This document shows positions 21,952 to 33,968 of a stretch of 52,685 bases of DNA, in pieces. The stretch is from NCBI GenBank assembly GCA_016098155.1, contig JAAAJB010000216.1, positions 1-52,685 on the forward strand. Reading direction: 5' to 3'. Origin of the DNA: Actinomortierella ambigua. Lineage: Eukaryota; Mortierellomycota; Mortierellomycetes; Mortierellales; Mortierellaceae. Numbering within the stretch: the first letter of the stretch is position 1; each line of letters opens with the position of its first letter. The notes under the pieces were generated by a model. It did no database searches. It was not told where the DNA came from and saw only the letters and a program-made list of their open reading frames with translations. The position numbers and the translations under genes were made by a program.

Positions 21952-22374
21952 TCACCACCAGAGGGTGTGTTGTGTAAATCCCTTGAGCGACTTGTAACGT
22001 TTTTCACGTTCTCCTATGTATTGACACACCCATTGCACCAAGGATTTTGGCTCCTCAAGGACCTGAGCACATTCACAACCTCGCTGCTTGACTTTGCCAT
22101 GGTCAGGTAATCCATGCGTCGTCTCTGAAAGGTCTTGAGTAGGTGCGCCTGTGTGAATGCCTTCGGTCGCGAGGTACCTGTAGCGGCCGGCAGTGGCAGC
22201 GACAGCGATGCGCCGTCGCCACCGCAGGACTTGACTAGGTGTGATTGAGAACCGACCGATTCATCGCACGTTTCTGCACCTGGGCACCGAAGGACGAGCG
22301 CGGATCACGCAATAGATCGATACTAACTCGGATCCGGCTCGCACAGGCAGAGCATCCTCAAGTACCGCCGACAT
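21952..22374 (-). pseudogene. Small minus-strand coding-like frame with one in-frame stop
   Basis: From ATG at 22374 a frame of 141 codons runs to TGA at 21954-21952, broken only by TGA at codon 38. Before the break it reads MSAVLEDALPVRAGSELVS; after it, ITPSQVLRWRRRIAVAATAG, with a Trp/Cys-containing tail. A 45-nt candidate intron (donor GTGCAG, acceptor CCTAG) would remove the stop and keep the frame, but it is unusually short. The product is not recognised. It is either a tiny two-exon gene or a single-stop pseudogene; it is tail-to-tail with the DUF6589-type gene. Confidence 0.35.
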
Positions 22375-22693
22375 GTCTTCCCTTTGACTTTGGTTGCTGG
22401 TCCATTGGACCCTACTTTATCAGGCCGGATTGGGCGAAAGAAACCCTGTTGATTATCAACTGTTCTTGGCATCGGGGCAACACGCTGATGAGGTTATGAC
22501 CGCTCGTTATGCCAGACTTTGTGAAAGGAAATTTGGTTTGACGATATCAGCCCCTGCTTTTTTCCAGGAAATGTGGGAAATACGCCACTGCTCACATGCA
22601 GTTAAATTCGTTTTTGCCTCTTCTTCTTTCCTCTCCCTTCTCCCATCCTCCTTTCTCCTCCATTTCCTCACTTTCTCTCTCTCACCCCGTCCA

Positions 22694-24492
22694 ATGCTCC
22701 ATAACTCTGCAACCAACAACGCCAACACCCTCACTGCACTCTGTCTAGTTGACGGTGAGGCCACCTCCAACACATTCGTAGTCGATATCGCGCCAAACAA
22801 GACTGTCGCTCACCTCATGGAGCACATCAAGACCAAACTGACTCCTCGTTTTGATGAGCTCTCTCTCTGGCGCGTCATGATCCCCATCTCAGATATCGAC
22901 GACGATGTCCCCATCCTGCTCAACAACGTCTCCACGAACGACAAGAAAATGCTTGACCCGGCTACCTGCCTCTCCATAGTGTTCCCTGATGGTTTGCCTG
23001 ACGAGTCAATCCACGTCATTGTTCAACACCCCTCGGAGCTTTCTTTCTTGAGGTGCGTGCCTGATGCCATTATTGGGGAGGAGCAAGAATCAAACGCTGA
23101 TCCAAGTCCATCTCTCAGCACTGCTTCGCTATCACCTGTACCTCGGCCCTGGGACATCCTACACAGTGTTCGCAGCATGGAACTAGGCTCGACCCCTCGG
23201 TACATGCATCCACAGTTCATGAAAGACCGAACATTTCGATCCGAATCAATGCTTCACGACCTATTCAGGCACGACCTCGGATCCGTCAAGGTCCTGCCTC
23301 CTTTTGCGGAGACCGCCCAGAGCATGAGGCTCAGACATGGTAAACCGGACCTAGTATGCCTGAAAACAAACAGCGACCCAAATTTGCCAGAGTCGGTTCT
23401 CTTCCCTATCGAGATCGAGTGTCCAGCTGTCTTGTGGTCAGATGACCTTGTGCACGACTATCTGGAGGATGCAGGAGGCGTAGCAGGTCCGGTCAATCAA
23501 ATTTATGGAGATATGCGACTGAATGGATATCGATATGGCATTCTGTCAACTTATGAACAGACGTGGTTCATGAAGCGAGGCGACCAAGGTGCAAACGACC
23601 TCATGATCTCGCCTGCGATTGCCTTCAACATTTCCGAACCATCTCTCCTCCAATGTTACATGTGGTTCATTCGGCAAGCAAACGCTGACGAACGGCCCCT
23701 GGACCCTCCAGATGCTTACGAGATGAAGCATGTGCTCACATATGAAGAAAATAATGAAAGACAGCAGCGGCGAGATGCTGGATCAAAGAAACAGGAAACG
23801 GATACATTTGAGGCCTTTGCATCACCCAGGTAAGAAGTTTGTCACATCCTGCTTCAAAACAATTTATTGGCCTTTTCTTTTTTGAGTCAACGTCTAATAT
23901 GAAGCTCTTTTGGGGAAAAAAAATCGGCTCTCGCAGGTTCAAACACTTCAAGTTTTCCAATGAATTGACACTCATTGGCTTTAATTACATGGGGCGGATG
24001 TCGTATGAGGACCATCGACAAACATGCAAAGCGTCATGGAGGGGTCATGATGTTTTCATCAAGAAATGCGACATCTGGAATCAACACGAGAGTATTGGAG
24101 AGCTCGAGCATGAGGCAAGAGTTTACCAAAAGCTGAAGCCACTTCAGGGTCGATACATTCCTAAGCTTCTACTTGCTGGCGTTGCGGATGGTATGCAGAT
24201 GGCGCTGGTAACCGACTTTGTTGGAACAGACGTCCGTCAGGAGTTTTTGGATGCCGTTGCCCGAAGAAGGATCCGGAAGGCTTTATTTGCTATCCATAAG
24301 TTGGGAGTAGCGCATGGCAACATCGAGCTCCAGAACATTGTCATGCGAAACCATGGTCCAGGCGCCAAGTCCTATATGATTGTCAACTTTGAAGACGCGG
24401 AATTCACAGAGGATAAGGCTAAACTGCGTCGGGAGGCAGCAACTTTGAGGTCTCTCCTGAGAAACAGCGCGAGAAGACAGGGATCTTACTAA
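22694..24492 (+). CDS. Crinkler (CRN)-header protein with kinase-like C-terminus
   Basis: Two exons: 22694-23829 and 23937-24492; 563 residues. The N-terminal ~110 residues match the ubiquitin-like Crinkler header: TALCLVDGEATSNTFVV, a KTVAHLMEHIKTKL helix, LSLWRV.IP, and closing SIHVIVQHP. CRN proteins are modular eukaryotic proteins, known as host-directed nuclear effectors in oomycetes and also present in free-living and symbiotic fungi. A middle region carries a Glu/Asp-rich IEIECPAVLW segment of the restriction-endonuclease-like or linker type. Exon 2 is a diverged protein-kinase fold: Lys near 421 (VFIKK), Glu near 438, HGNIELQN at 505, NFED at 529. The catalytic-loop Asp and the DFG Asp are both Asn, which suggests a pseudokinase. 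The start is the ATG after a CT-rich leader. No signal peptide. Confidence 0.8.
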
Positions 24493-24508
24493 CAGCTAGC
24501 AGCGGTCA

Positions 24509-24970
24509 TTGAAGGCTTCCATCTGCACAGCACCATTCTCTTCTTTCTACCTGTCTCCTCTTGCTTACTTTCCAATGAATCATTTGCAAATCAATCCTCC
24601 TCTCTTTCAACATAACGAGAAAACACGTGTGGATTTGCACATTGCAAGCAAGAAAATAAAAGCTCCAGAACTCAGTTGGATGTTGGATTTTGATGTGGAT
24701 GATGCATTGAGCAAAGTTGAGAATGATGTGGAGAGAGATCGAGAGACAGGGTATCGACTATCAAGGCAACAAAAGGAAACAAAGGGGAGACGACTGCTGC
24801 CGCAGGAATATGAGCCCTTTAGTGAAAAAGAAGAGGAGAGCCCCAGATCCTTTTTGAATGGCGTACCTGCACTCTCATCACTATCCCGCCGTTCCGAATC
24901 GGTGGGGTCAGAACCCACAAACCGTTCGCAGCCATGTTATTATGTTCAAGATGACCAGTGTGTATCATAG
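24509..24970 (+). CDS. Uncertain short frame downstream of the Crinkler gene
   Basis: A 153-codon frame with an inner Met at MNHLQINPPLF. The inner part is hydrophilic and helical-looking (SWMLDFDVDDALSKVENDVE, then KETKGRRLLPQEYEPFSEK), better than typical noise, but no homologue is recognised and the first codons lie in what is probably the 3' end of the Crinkler transcript. It may be a small gene or chance. Confidence 0.25.
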   Translation: MKASICTAPFSSFYLSPLAYFPMNHLQINPPLFQHNEKTRVDLHIASKKIKAPELSWMLDFDVDDALSKVENDVERDRETGYRLSRQQKETKGRRLLPQEYEPFSEKEEESPRSFLNGVPALSSLSRRSESVGSEPTNRSQPCYYVQDDQCVS

Positions 24971-25131
24971 ACACGTCATGGTCAAAGACCTACCAGACGT
25001 AGAAACACAGAGAGTGGTTCATTCACTGCTCATGATCGAAATGAGTGTCTAGGAAACAAAGAAATGATGGTGTGCACTTGTGTTTGTGTGCGTGTGTGCA
25101 TGAGTGGGTGTGCATGTGAGCACGAATTCTT

Positions 25132-28100
25132 CTATTTGTAATCCTCTTGATCCCAATGGATGTCGGTAATTTCCTCCTCCTCCTGGATCCCACCATACTC
25201 GGGGCCATGTGCAATCGGGTGCAAAAAGTCTTCGGCGCGCGTCCGTCGGAACTGGACGAGCTGTGGGTTGCGGGCCAAGGTGATGCATAGAAACCAGCGG
25301 TTGATGACTCGTTGCGACCGTCGCCTCGCCTCGGACATGCGCCGCTGGATCTGCTCGCGCGAGACTGGATCTTGATCGGCCAGTCGTGCATGCTTGCTCG
25401 TACCCATCGCCCCGATTTTTGGCCTCGGCATTGGGAGTTCTTTGTTGTTGCTGTTGTTGTTCCCTTGTGGGGAAGACGATGGAGGTGCATACAGTCCATC
25501 CCCGAGCAACAGCTGACTATACACCTTGCTCTCGCCTTGCTGCGAGGCAGGGCCTTCACCAGTCAGGTGTCGGTCTGCACGCGGATCAACGCGAAAGTAA
25601 TGATGGACTCGCGTCACCAAAGGGATCGCTCCACCACCCCCATGGGCCTCCGCCATCTGCTGGCGAGCCACCAGATCCTCCATCTTTTCCTCCTCCTGCT
25701 CCTCTTCGAGCCCAGCCAATCGTCCATCCCGACGGTATCCCGGACCTCGAGGATTACCGCCGCCTCCTCCTCCCCCAGGCCGACTCTTGAGCAACAAAGC
25801 TGCCGACGACGAAGCAATGGCGATCCTGGGCACATTGGGGTATCGACGACGACGACGAAGCGAATCCCTCAGAATCTGGACAAACTCGAGCAGGATCGGG
25901 TTATTATGAACATGATCGGCCAAGACCAGACCAACAAAGGCCGAGTAGCCGCCATCCCAGGGGCGGAAGCGTCCGCCCATGATGACGAGATCGATGCGCG
26001 TGCTATAGACGGACAGACTGAGCACGGAGAGCAAGATCCGCTTCGCAAAGCTCAGGGCGCCAAAGACAATATTGAAGAACGCCCAAAAGAACTCCCAGTG
26101 GTGGAACGAGGCCTTGCGCGAGATGTGGAACCGCGACGATCCGTCCCGCATCCGGAACCGATGGTTGATGGCCAACATCTGGACGAGCCATAACAGGAGG
26201 ATCAGCCCACAACAGATGCCGACGGCAATCATCGCTCGGCTGCCCAGTGCTCGCACAAACGTCAGCCGGAACGTCGCTGCCACGAGCAGCATGGCCACGA
26301 GTGTGCACAGCGTTACTAGAAGGATCAGCGTGAAACATAGACCTACCACGCCAAACCCAACTGTGTAGCCGATGAATCGTACTGGGTGCTTCAAGTGCTG
26401 GCGGTATTCTGTAGAGAGTTGTCAAAATAAGAGAGAGGGCGTTAGGATAATTGCAGCTGTGACCACTTACAAAAAAAAGGGGGGGGGATGGAAGGGGCAC
26501 TAGAACACATGGGGAAAAGAAAACAGCTCTTTTTTTTTTTTTTTTTTTTTTTTTACCTCGTCCTCCAGGAACGAATCCATAGTTTCCAAGACGAAGCAAC
26601 CGCAGGCACCAATTATACTTTTGGACCATGCGCACCTGATGGACCAACGTCACACACAGGGCAAACGGCAGCAAGAAGACCAACAGCACCACAATCACCG
26701 TATGCATCGCCCGCGCCACATTCATCGTGTTGTCAAACTGCGTCGTGCCCGGGTACGCCTTGGCGCCGATCAGACACGAGGCCGGGATCGCCATCAGCGA
26801 CTGTGTGGCGCCCAGCGTGATCAGCACATCGTATGACACCACCAGCGTCGTCAGCACTGCCACCAGGATCCGAAGCGGTAGCCGCGCGATCAGTAGATAT
26901 GTTCGCCGAAATAAGGGCACCCCGTGCCGCCGTGGGTGCCGCACATAGTCCCAAGTCGTCGGCAGCGGTGTCGTCGTCGCTTGCGTTGCTTGCGTGGTCG
27001 TGGATGTGGTTGTGTACGAGGTCGTCACTGAGTTCCAAGTAAGCTTGTTGTTGTTGTTGTTATTGTTGTTGCTATTGTTGGTATTGGTCGTCGATGCCGT
27101 GCTGAAAAACGACTCGCGTCGGCCTCCATAGGCAGAGATGGGTCGTGGTCGCTGGGGTAGTGGCCTATTGACAGCACCTCCACGCGGCCGGGACGGGAGA
27201 GCGAGGAACTGGGGTCGTGCGTTTGGCGTTGACGGCGGTGATCCCATGTCGTAGGCAGTCCTGCCCGTGTTAAAGTCGAATTGATTGGTATGGCGGCTGA
27301 AATTTGTGGCCGACGACGAGGATGTTGCCATTGAGATGGTCGTGTTGAGTGTCGATCCGCCCATCAAATGACTGCTCCCACTTTCAGAAGCTGGCGTGGA
27401 CGGTCCAAACCGCTCGGCACCGGAAGGCTTGTTGCCTAAGCCAAAGGGTGCAAAAGGCCTTGATGATGATGATGATGATGTTGGCGGCGACGGTGACGAA
27501 AGTGGTCCATACGCACATCCAACAGCATCCACTGATTTCTCGCCTGTCAGCAACGAGCGAACATAAGCTCTATGGAACGAGCTCGAAAGACTCATCATAT
27601 CCTCATCGTCCTCATCGTCTTCCTCCTCTTCCGAAGTGCGTCCATCGCTCAGATCACCCCTACCTCCTCCTTCCTCCCGCGGACGATGAAGTCGCTTCTT
27701 GGACATGTTTGTGTCGGTCGAGGCCGTACTAGTCGACCGTGCGAGTTTTTGCTGCCTATTACGACCTTGCTGGTACCAGATCGTCTTGGCAAAGAACCAA
27801 ATCACCGACACTAGCGCTACCGTCTCGGGAAGCGCGAGCAACAAGCCGATCGGCAACGACCAAAAACTCTCCTGGATCGCCGCCATCGCCACTGCAAGCC
27901 CTCGCAGACACAGGATCCACCATGCGGCCCACAGGCCGAAATAGGGTGCCCATTGGCGCCGTTGTCGTAGCCGTGATCGAAATGACGATGATGAGGCTCC
28001 TTCGCCCTCGGAAGTGTCCCAGGCATTCGTTCCCAAAGATGAATGTCCCGTCACTTTCGGTATCGGAGGCTGTTGTTTTTGTTTTTGTTGCTGTTGTTGT

Positions 28101-29749
28101 TGTTGTTGTTGTTGTCGACGACGCTGTTGTTGTTGTGATTGCAGCATGGATTGGTTGTAGCAGAGGAAGAGCGCCCAATGAGCAAAGGCGGAGACGAAGA
28201 AGATGCCAATCAAGACCAACGGGATGAGCCAGACCGCCTGCGTCGAATGCACAATATTGGATCGGCTGCCGAGATAGAGAAAGATGACATTGTAGATCCA
28301 CTGACAGGTCGAGATAAACAGTGCCAACGGGACGTAGTGATCCACCACTGGGTTCTTTTGGAAGAAATTCACAGGACTAAGCAAAAGAAAGAAAGAAAAA
28401 AGGAGAAGGGAAAAAGGCATTAGATTCGTCGTTCAGTACACTTTTTTCTTTTGTTTTTATCCGCCTTTCGTGTTCAATAGAGCCTTGGTTGGATCGTATG
28501 TTCGGGTACTTCCTCTCACTTACGCCGTCCTGTAAAGCCATCCTGGGAGACCGCGAAATAGCAAAATTGGGATGGTGATGGCGTTGACAAAAACGAGTGA
28601 ACCGACACCGATGAGCGCATATCGAAGAACTTCCTCCAGCACTGGGTGATTTGCTTCACTCACTATGAACCCAACAATTACACATATATGCATACAAGAA
28701 AAAAAATAGATAGATAACGCTGTTTAGTATTCCCTTTTTTTTCCTTCTTTTTTCTTTGAAATGCATAGAATCTGCGACAAGGCAACGCTGCAAAAAGAAA
28801 TCACACTCACCTAGACGCATGGCAATATGATCCATGCAGTACTGTATATGGGTAGAAGGCACAATGATCTGCACCACAGCAGCACGCGCGCCTATTGGGA
28901 CCTGAGCGAGATCAAATGTGGCGAGGTCGAACGCATTGTAGACGAGCCGCTCATCCGATTCGTCCTTGATAAGATCCCTGGTGAGGACCGTGCCCGGCGA
29001 GTCATTGCTGTCATCCAGGATATATTCGTGCTGCGCATTCAAAAACCGGACCAATATCCGGAGCACATCCGATGAGGTGACGAGCGAGGACGACGAGGGG
29101 GCATTGGAGGTAAAGTAACTGATCGAGAGCTCAATCGACTGCTGACCTCGGTCGATCTGTGGTCCATAGCTGCTGAGGTCAGAGATGGTGATGAGCGTAG
29201 GGTCGTTGTTGTTGTTGTTGTTGACAGTGCTGTTATTATTGTTGGTAATATTATTATTGTTGTTGATGTTGCCTGATGGGTCAGGTGAAAAGGAGCAACA
29301 TTGAAAGAGGGGATTGAAGGACCATCCTGGCGTGGTCGACCATGACGATGCCGAAAAGCCTGTCAGGGGTCCACTGCTCAGAGCGGGTGTCGAAGGTAAG
29401 GTGATGTTGTTCGCTGGCGTAGGCTGTGCCAGGTTGCAGCTTGGGTTTGCAATGAGGTTGGCATAGTTGGAGAAGGAGTAGAGGCATTGGATCTTGGCGC
29501 TGGATTCTCCTGTTTGGCGGGAAGTAATAATAAAGCATGAAGGATCATACAATTGCAGACAAATACAGTCAGTATGTGTAATATCCCTGGCCCAAATTTT
29601 GCTAGCAGTGTTTTAGTGTCTTCAGGGTCGAGAGGCCAGAGTTGTTGACACCTGCCTGCAAAGGTCCTGGAGGAGCAAAAGATGAGATAGAGGAAGAGGG
29701 GATGGGACAAAAGTAAACGCCTGAATCGACGGTGGGAAAGAGAGACCAT
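25132..29749 (-). CDS. STRA6-like multi-pass membrane receptor/transporter
   Basis: Five exons with matching phases: 29749-29652, 29601-28811, 28662-28524, 28376-26557, 26408-25132; 1374 residues. A signal peptide (RRFRRLLLSHPLFLYLIFCS) leads to a Cys-containing ectodomain with poly-Asn, then about nine hydrophobic segments separated by long cytosolic-type low-complexity loops (poly-Gln, acidic, Ser/Asn-rich). The C-terminal part matches the STRA6/RBP-receptor family: a helix RILLSVLSLSVYSTRIDL (about 1073-1090), WDGGYSAFVG (about 1100), DHVHNNPI (about 1114), and INRWFLCITLARNPQLVQFR (about 1320), equivalent to the vertebrate MDLSLL, DPGYYTYRNF, SQSHP and RWGLAYTLLHNPTLQVFR segments. STRA6 moves retinol across animal plasma membranes. 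What a fungal relative carries is unknown. Intron 1 is only 50 nt and is the least certain junction. Confidence 0.65.
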
Positions 29750-30411
29750 CCGGCCCGTCTGCCGTCTCCTTTGCCTGAGAGTGGAGGCGTATGTGTATGT
29801 GGTGGGTGGTGAAGGAGGAAACGAGGGTGAGCAAGGTCAATGCAGCACTGCTCGGAGGACTAGACAGAATGGGAGCTGTTACTAGAAAAAAGGAGGGAGA
29901 GGGAAAGGGAGAAGGGAAAAAGTGAAAGAGAGAGAGAGAGAGAAATGGGTCCAAGACAACATTGGTGCTGTTGGGAGCGAACTCCTCCTCAACCTTGGCC
30001 CGTGAGATGATGATGCTGTTGGATTGTCCGAGAGACTGACGTGTGGAGGAGGGGGGAGGGATGCGAGGTCATGCGCCTGTGAGGGGAAGGGGGTGTTGTC
30101 TACCAGCCGACATGTACTACGACCAACCAACATCCCTTTTTTCGGTAAGCGTGGTCAGCCAGAGTCGAGAGAAAACCCCACACTCAACAAAGACACAACA
30201 GCTCCTTTTTTTTTCTTTTTTAAACTTGGGAGTGAGGGTATCATTCCCCTCCCCCTTTATTTCTGCTTGGCAACGTTGGAAAAGAATTATTGACTCAGCC
30301 GTGCCATGGCTGTGCTAGCCGAGCCACAAGAGGGAAGTTTGTGCTGGGTGGGGCAAACGCGTCCTTGCGAGGCCAGACAGGAGTCCATTCTCCGTCACTA
30401 GTGAGTGTTTC

Positions 30412-30420
30412 TTATCTGAT
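30412..30420 (-). promoter_or_regulatory. ATCAGATAA: candidate iron-responsive GATA-factor site
   Basis: Exact match on the minus strand to ATCWGATAA, the element bound by SRE/Urbs1/Fep1-type GATA repressors of iron uptake. It lies 663 bp upstream of the STRA6-like start and about 1.6 kb upstream of the transporter. Function is inferred only. Confidence 0.4.
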
Positions 30421-31556
30421 AGACTTTTTTTGACCTAACAGACTCCGCGTGGGTGGGGATTGGTGGGGCTATCCTGTGTTATACAAATTACATACTGAAA
30501 AGGTCTAGCCCAGCATGGAGTACTACGAGAGCAATCAACAAGTCTTCACTTTGTATGGACAGCTGCCTCTTCAGCACCAACAGAGGCATTTGTAGGTGTC
30601 CCGGGTAATCAAATAATCTGATTAACCCACAATAACAGGGTGGATAGACCATCGTGGTAGAGTACAGTGGGGCATGTTAAGTGGGGTGTGATGGGTGTTT
30701 TGCTTATGCTCTCACGGTAAAGCAGCCGATGCGGTCGTGAAGGGTCAGACTCACCCACTGTTAGAGATCCCCCGAAAAGGAAACACTAGTGTGAGAATGC
30801 ATGCACAGCAGGCTGCAGTTTATGTTGTATGTACGAGGGGTTTCGAGCATCAATCGGGATGTCTCGCTTGGTGAGTTGCTGTCGTGATCGATGTTGTTTT
30901 TGTTGACAACCTTAAAATCGGGTATCCAACAACATGAAAGAGCGAACCAACTAACTACAGGCTCCAGGGGCGGGGTGGGGGGCTAACTCACAGCAGCAAT
31001 AACAGCAGCAGCAGCAGGGGGAGGCGAGGGGCGAAAAGAACGGCGTCTTGTTCCAAGAGCTCCTTCTCTTTACACAGACATTTCAAACCCCGTCTGCAAC
31101 ACGCACTTTTGAACCAACCGGTGGCGAGGTGGCTTAGCATCTGATATGGTGGTATTATGAGATGAGGCAAGTGCCATCTCTTTTTTTTTCTTCTTTGGCG
31201 ATCAAGTCTCTATCACGAATGGCCACTTGGTAGACCTAGCCTTGTCTAAAGAGAATTCTGTTCTGAGCTAAAAAGGAGACCAAACAAACAGCTTGCAATC
31301 TGTACGTTCGTCCTTGCCTCAGCTACTGCAGTGCCCGCCCCCTCTCCTTTGCCTTTCGTCATCCGTCGCTATCTGATCTTTCCCTCCAACTCTTTCATCC
31401 ACATCAAAAGTTTTGCCTGATGACCCAACCAACACTACAACGCTGGGTGTTGTTCGACTCGGTTTTGGCTACGTTTTAGTTAGTCCTATCGAGCGTGTCT
31501 CAGCAACAAAAAGGACAAAGGACAAAGGGAAGAGAGATATTGCGATCGAGTGGGGG

Positions 31557-31565
31557 ATCTGATAA
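31557..31565 (+). promoter_or_regulatory. ATCTGATAA: candidate iron-responsive GATA-factor site
   Basis: Exact ATCWGATAA match 486 bp upstream of the siderophore-type transporter start, upstream of its TATA box. Position and gene identity fit repression under iron sufficiency. Confidence 0.5.
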
Positions 31566-31906
31566 CCTACTCTATCTGTCCTCGTTTTCAATTGAAAAAA
31601 AAAAGTTTGTCACTGTTGCTGTACAGTACTGTTGGTGTTTGTTGGCGCCTATTTTTTCAAACTCACTCGTGGTTACTGTTTGTTTCTTTGGTTGCTGCCT
31701 TGAACCATGCTCACCTTTTGTATCCCCGACAGACGGAAAGGCCCTGCCTTGCCTTGCAGATGGATGGTTGTCGTCGACAATTTCATGAGGCGGCGAAACC
31801 CCTGCGCTTGACAAGGTTTTGTCCGTAGTGGATGTACAGTACTTACTCTGCAATCCATACTAAATACACTCTCGTCACCCACAACTTGTCGTCCCAACAG
31901 TTTTCA

Positions 31907-31914
31907 TATAAATA
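31907..31914 (+). promoter_or_regulatory. TATA box of siderophore-type transporter
   Basis: TATAAATA 137 bp before the start codon, followed by a long CT-rich leader. Confidence 0.6.
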
Positions 31915-32050
31915 ATGCCCACGCCGTGTGCACTTTTTTCCGTTTTTTTCCCTTCACCTCGCGGGTCCCTTTTTGCATTCCTTTCCTTCCTTCCCTCTCC
32001 TTCCCTCCCTCTCCTTCCCTCCCTCTCCCCCCTTCCCTTCCACCTGTACC

Positions 32051-33968
32051 ATGTCTCACGACGATGCCGAGCAGGGCACGCAGGCCCTTGATCGCACAAA
32101 GTTCTCCACCAAGCTGTACTACTGGCTGTTGGCAGGCATCTTGATTCAGGCCTTCATCTACTCCTTTGAGGTCAACCTGATGTACGGATGTCTCCCTTAC
32201 GTGATGAACCTCTTCTCGGTTACCTCGTTGACCGCCATCATGCCTGTTATCCTTCAGATTGTCTCGGCTGCCCTTGTTCCTTTCTTCACCAAGGTCTCCG
32301 ACGTTATTGGTCGTTTCGAGTCGTACACCATTGCCATGGTCTCCTATGTCCTTGGTTACATCATCCAAGGCACGTCGAACGTCAATAACTTTGGCCAGTT
32401 TGCTGCCGGCCAGTTCTTCTTTGCTGTCGGCACCACGGGCATGCAGACCCTGACCCAGGTTCTTATTGCTGGTAAGTTTAAGAGAGATCTCCCTCCACTG
32501 CCCCTCCACCTCCCTTTATTTTGTTCTTGTACAACCCGCAGAAAAGATGGAATGTATCCAAACAGATGCTAACGAACATTCAAAACAAAACATCACCATT
32601 CTGGTATAGATACCACTCCCCTGATCAACCGTGGTCTTGTCTTTGCCACGTGGGACATGGGTTCCGCCATCAACATCTGGACGACTCAGCTGTACGTGCT
32701 GCCTCTTATTTTAATTGTTATTGGTGCACGACTTTTTGCGTCCCTAGCAGGCTCGAATGTACTCACGGCTCTCACACACACTCTCTCTCCCTGGTTTGAT
32801 CCTTTCTAGTCTCATCGCTCCTCTCACCAGCCCTACCTTCAACTGGCACTACATCTACGTCATTGTCGCCTGCTTGGCTACTGTTGGTGCTATTGTTGTC
32901 CTCGTTCCTTTGTTCGCAGTGCAGCGCGCTATTCGTAAGGGCGGTCATGCTCCCCAACGCCGCTCGCTTGGCTGGTTCCTGCACGAGTTTGACACCATTG
33001 GCGCCCTTCTTCTCACGGCTACGCTCTCGCTGATCCTGCTCCCTATTATTCTCGCCAGAACCTATGATGACAACTGGAAGAACCCTGTCATTTACGGCTG
33101 TCTCATTGGCGGCATTATCTCCCTGATCCTCTTGGTGGTCTGGGAGGCCAAGTTCACCGACCGTCCCATCATGCCTATGCGCATCTGGATGCAGCGTACT
33201 TGCTTCGGTGGTCTTTTTGTCCAGTTTGTCCTGACCATGATGGCCTCGAGCAACTGGGCCTACTTCACCTCGTATCTGGTCGTCTCGCGTGACATCTCGT
33301 TTGACCAGGCCATTCTCCTGGAGCGTGGCTACCAGATGGCCTACCTGGTGTTTGCTCTGGGCACCGGCTACGCCATGAAGCGCTTCAACACCAGCCGTCC
33401 CTTTGTCTGGGTGGGTATCGTCTTGGCCACACTTGGTACGGGTCTGATGATCCCAGCTCGCCAGCCCACGTCGTCGGATGCCTTTGTCGTCATCTCGCAG
33501 ACCATTGTCGGTGCTGGTGGTGGTATGGCCGCCCTCGCGGCCTCGGTCTCGGTCACGGGTGTCGTTCATCGTCGTGACATTGCTATCGTCATTGGTGCTA
33601 CCCAGATTCTGAGCTCGATCGCCTCGGCCATTGGCAGTGCCCTTGCCGGTGGTGTCTGGACCCAACTGCTGCCCAAGGAGCTCGCCGAGCATGTCACGGG
33701 CGAGTACGACTTGGACATGGCCATGAACCGTGTCGACTATGTGGCTGCCCTTCCCGAGCCCACCAAGAGCCAGGTCATCACCGCCTATGGTGACTCGCAA
33801 ATGGTGCTCTCCATCATCTCGTGCGCTATGGCTGTGCTGGCCTGTGCTGCTGCTTTCATGATGCAGCACGTGGATCTGCTCCAGTCCCAGGAGGAGCAGG
33901 ACAAGGTCTATGGCGGGGAGGACCAAGAGTCGGAGACCGCCAGCGAGGAGCTGAAGGGCACTTATTAA
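32051..33968 (+). CDS. Siderophore-iron:H+ symporter (SIT/ARN family, MFS)
   Basis: Three exons: 32051-32471, 32610-32691, 32810-33968; 553 residues with about 14 hydrophobic helices. Such transporters import ferric siderophores at the plasma or vesicle membrane. Family marks: SFEVNLMYGCLPYV in helix 1, VPFFTKVSDVIGR (MFS motif A variant), GTTGMQTLTQVLIADTTPL spanning the exon 1-2 junction, RGLVFATWDMGSAIN in exon 2, and the FDQAILLERGYQMAY and GAGGGMAALAASV segments. The C-terminal tail is acidic. The 82-nt exon 2 and its phases are identical in the next gene, marking a tandem duplication. Codon use is strongly biased (Cys TGC, Gly GGT/GGC, few rare codons), which suggests high expression. 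Substrate specificity cannot be read from sequence. Confidence 0.92.

Larger units (their letters stand above)
29750..32050. other. Divergent 2.3-kb intergenic region with iron-GATA-type sites
   Basis: Between the STRA6-like gene (-) and the first siderophore-type transporter (+). It contains two ATCWGATAA motifs (listed separately), a TATA box for the transporter, and a CT-rich leader 31975-32045. No supported coding sequence; short frames are compositional. Confidence 0.6.

Noticed and set aside
29622..29954. Longer first exon for the STRA6-like gene starting near 29954
   Set aside because: Its first codon is TTG, not ATG, and the frame cannot be joined to exon 2; the ATG at 29749 gives a good signal peptide and correct phase.
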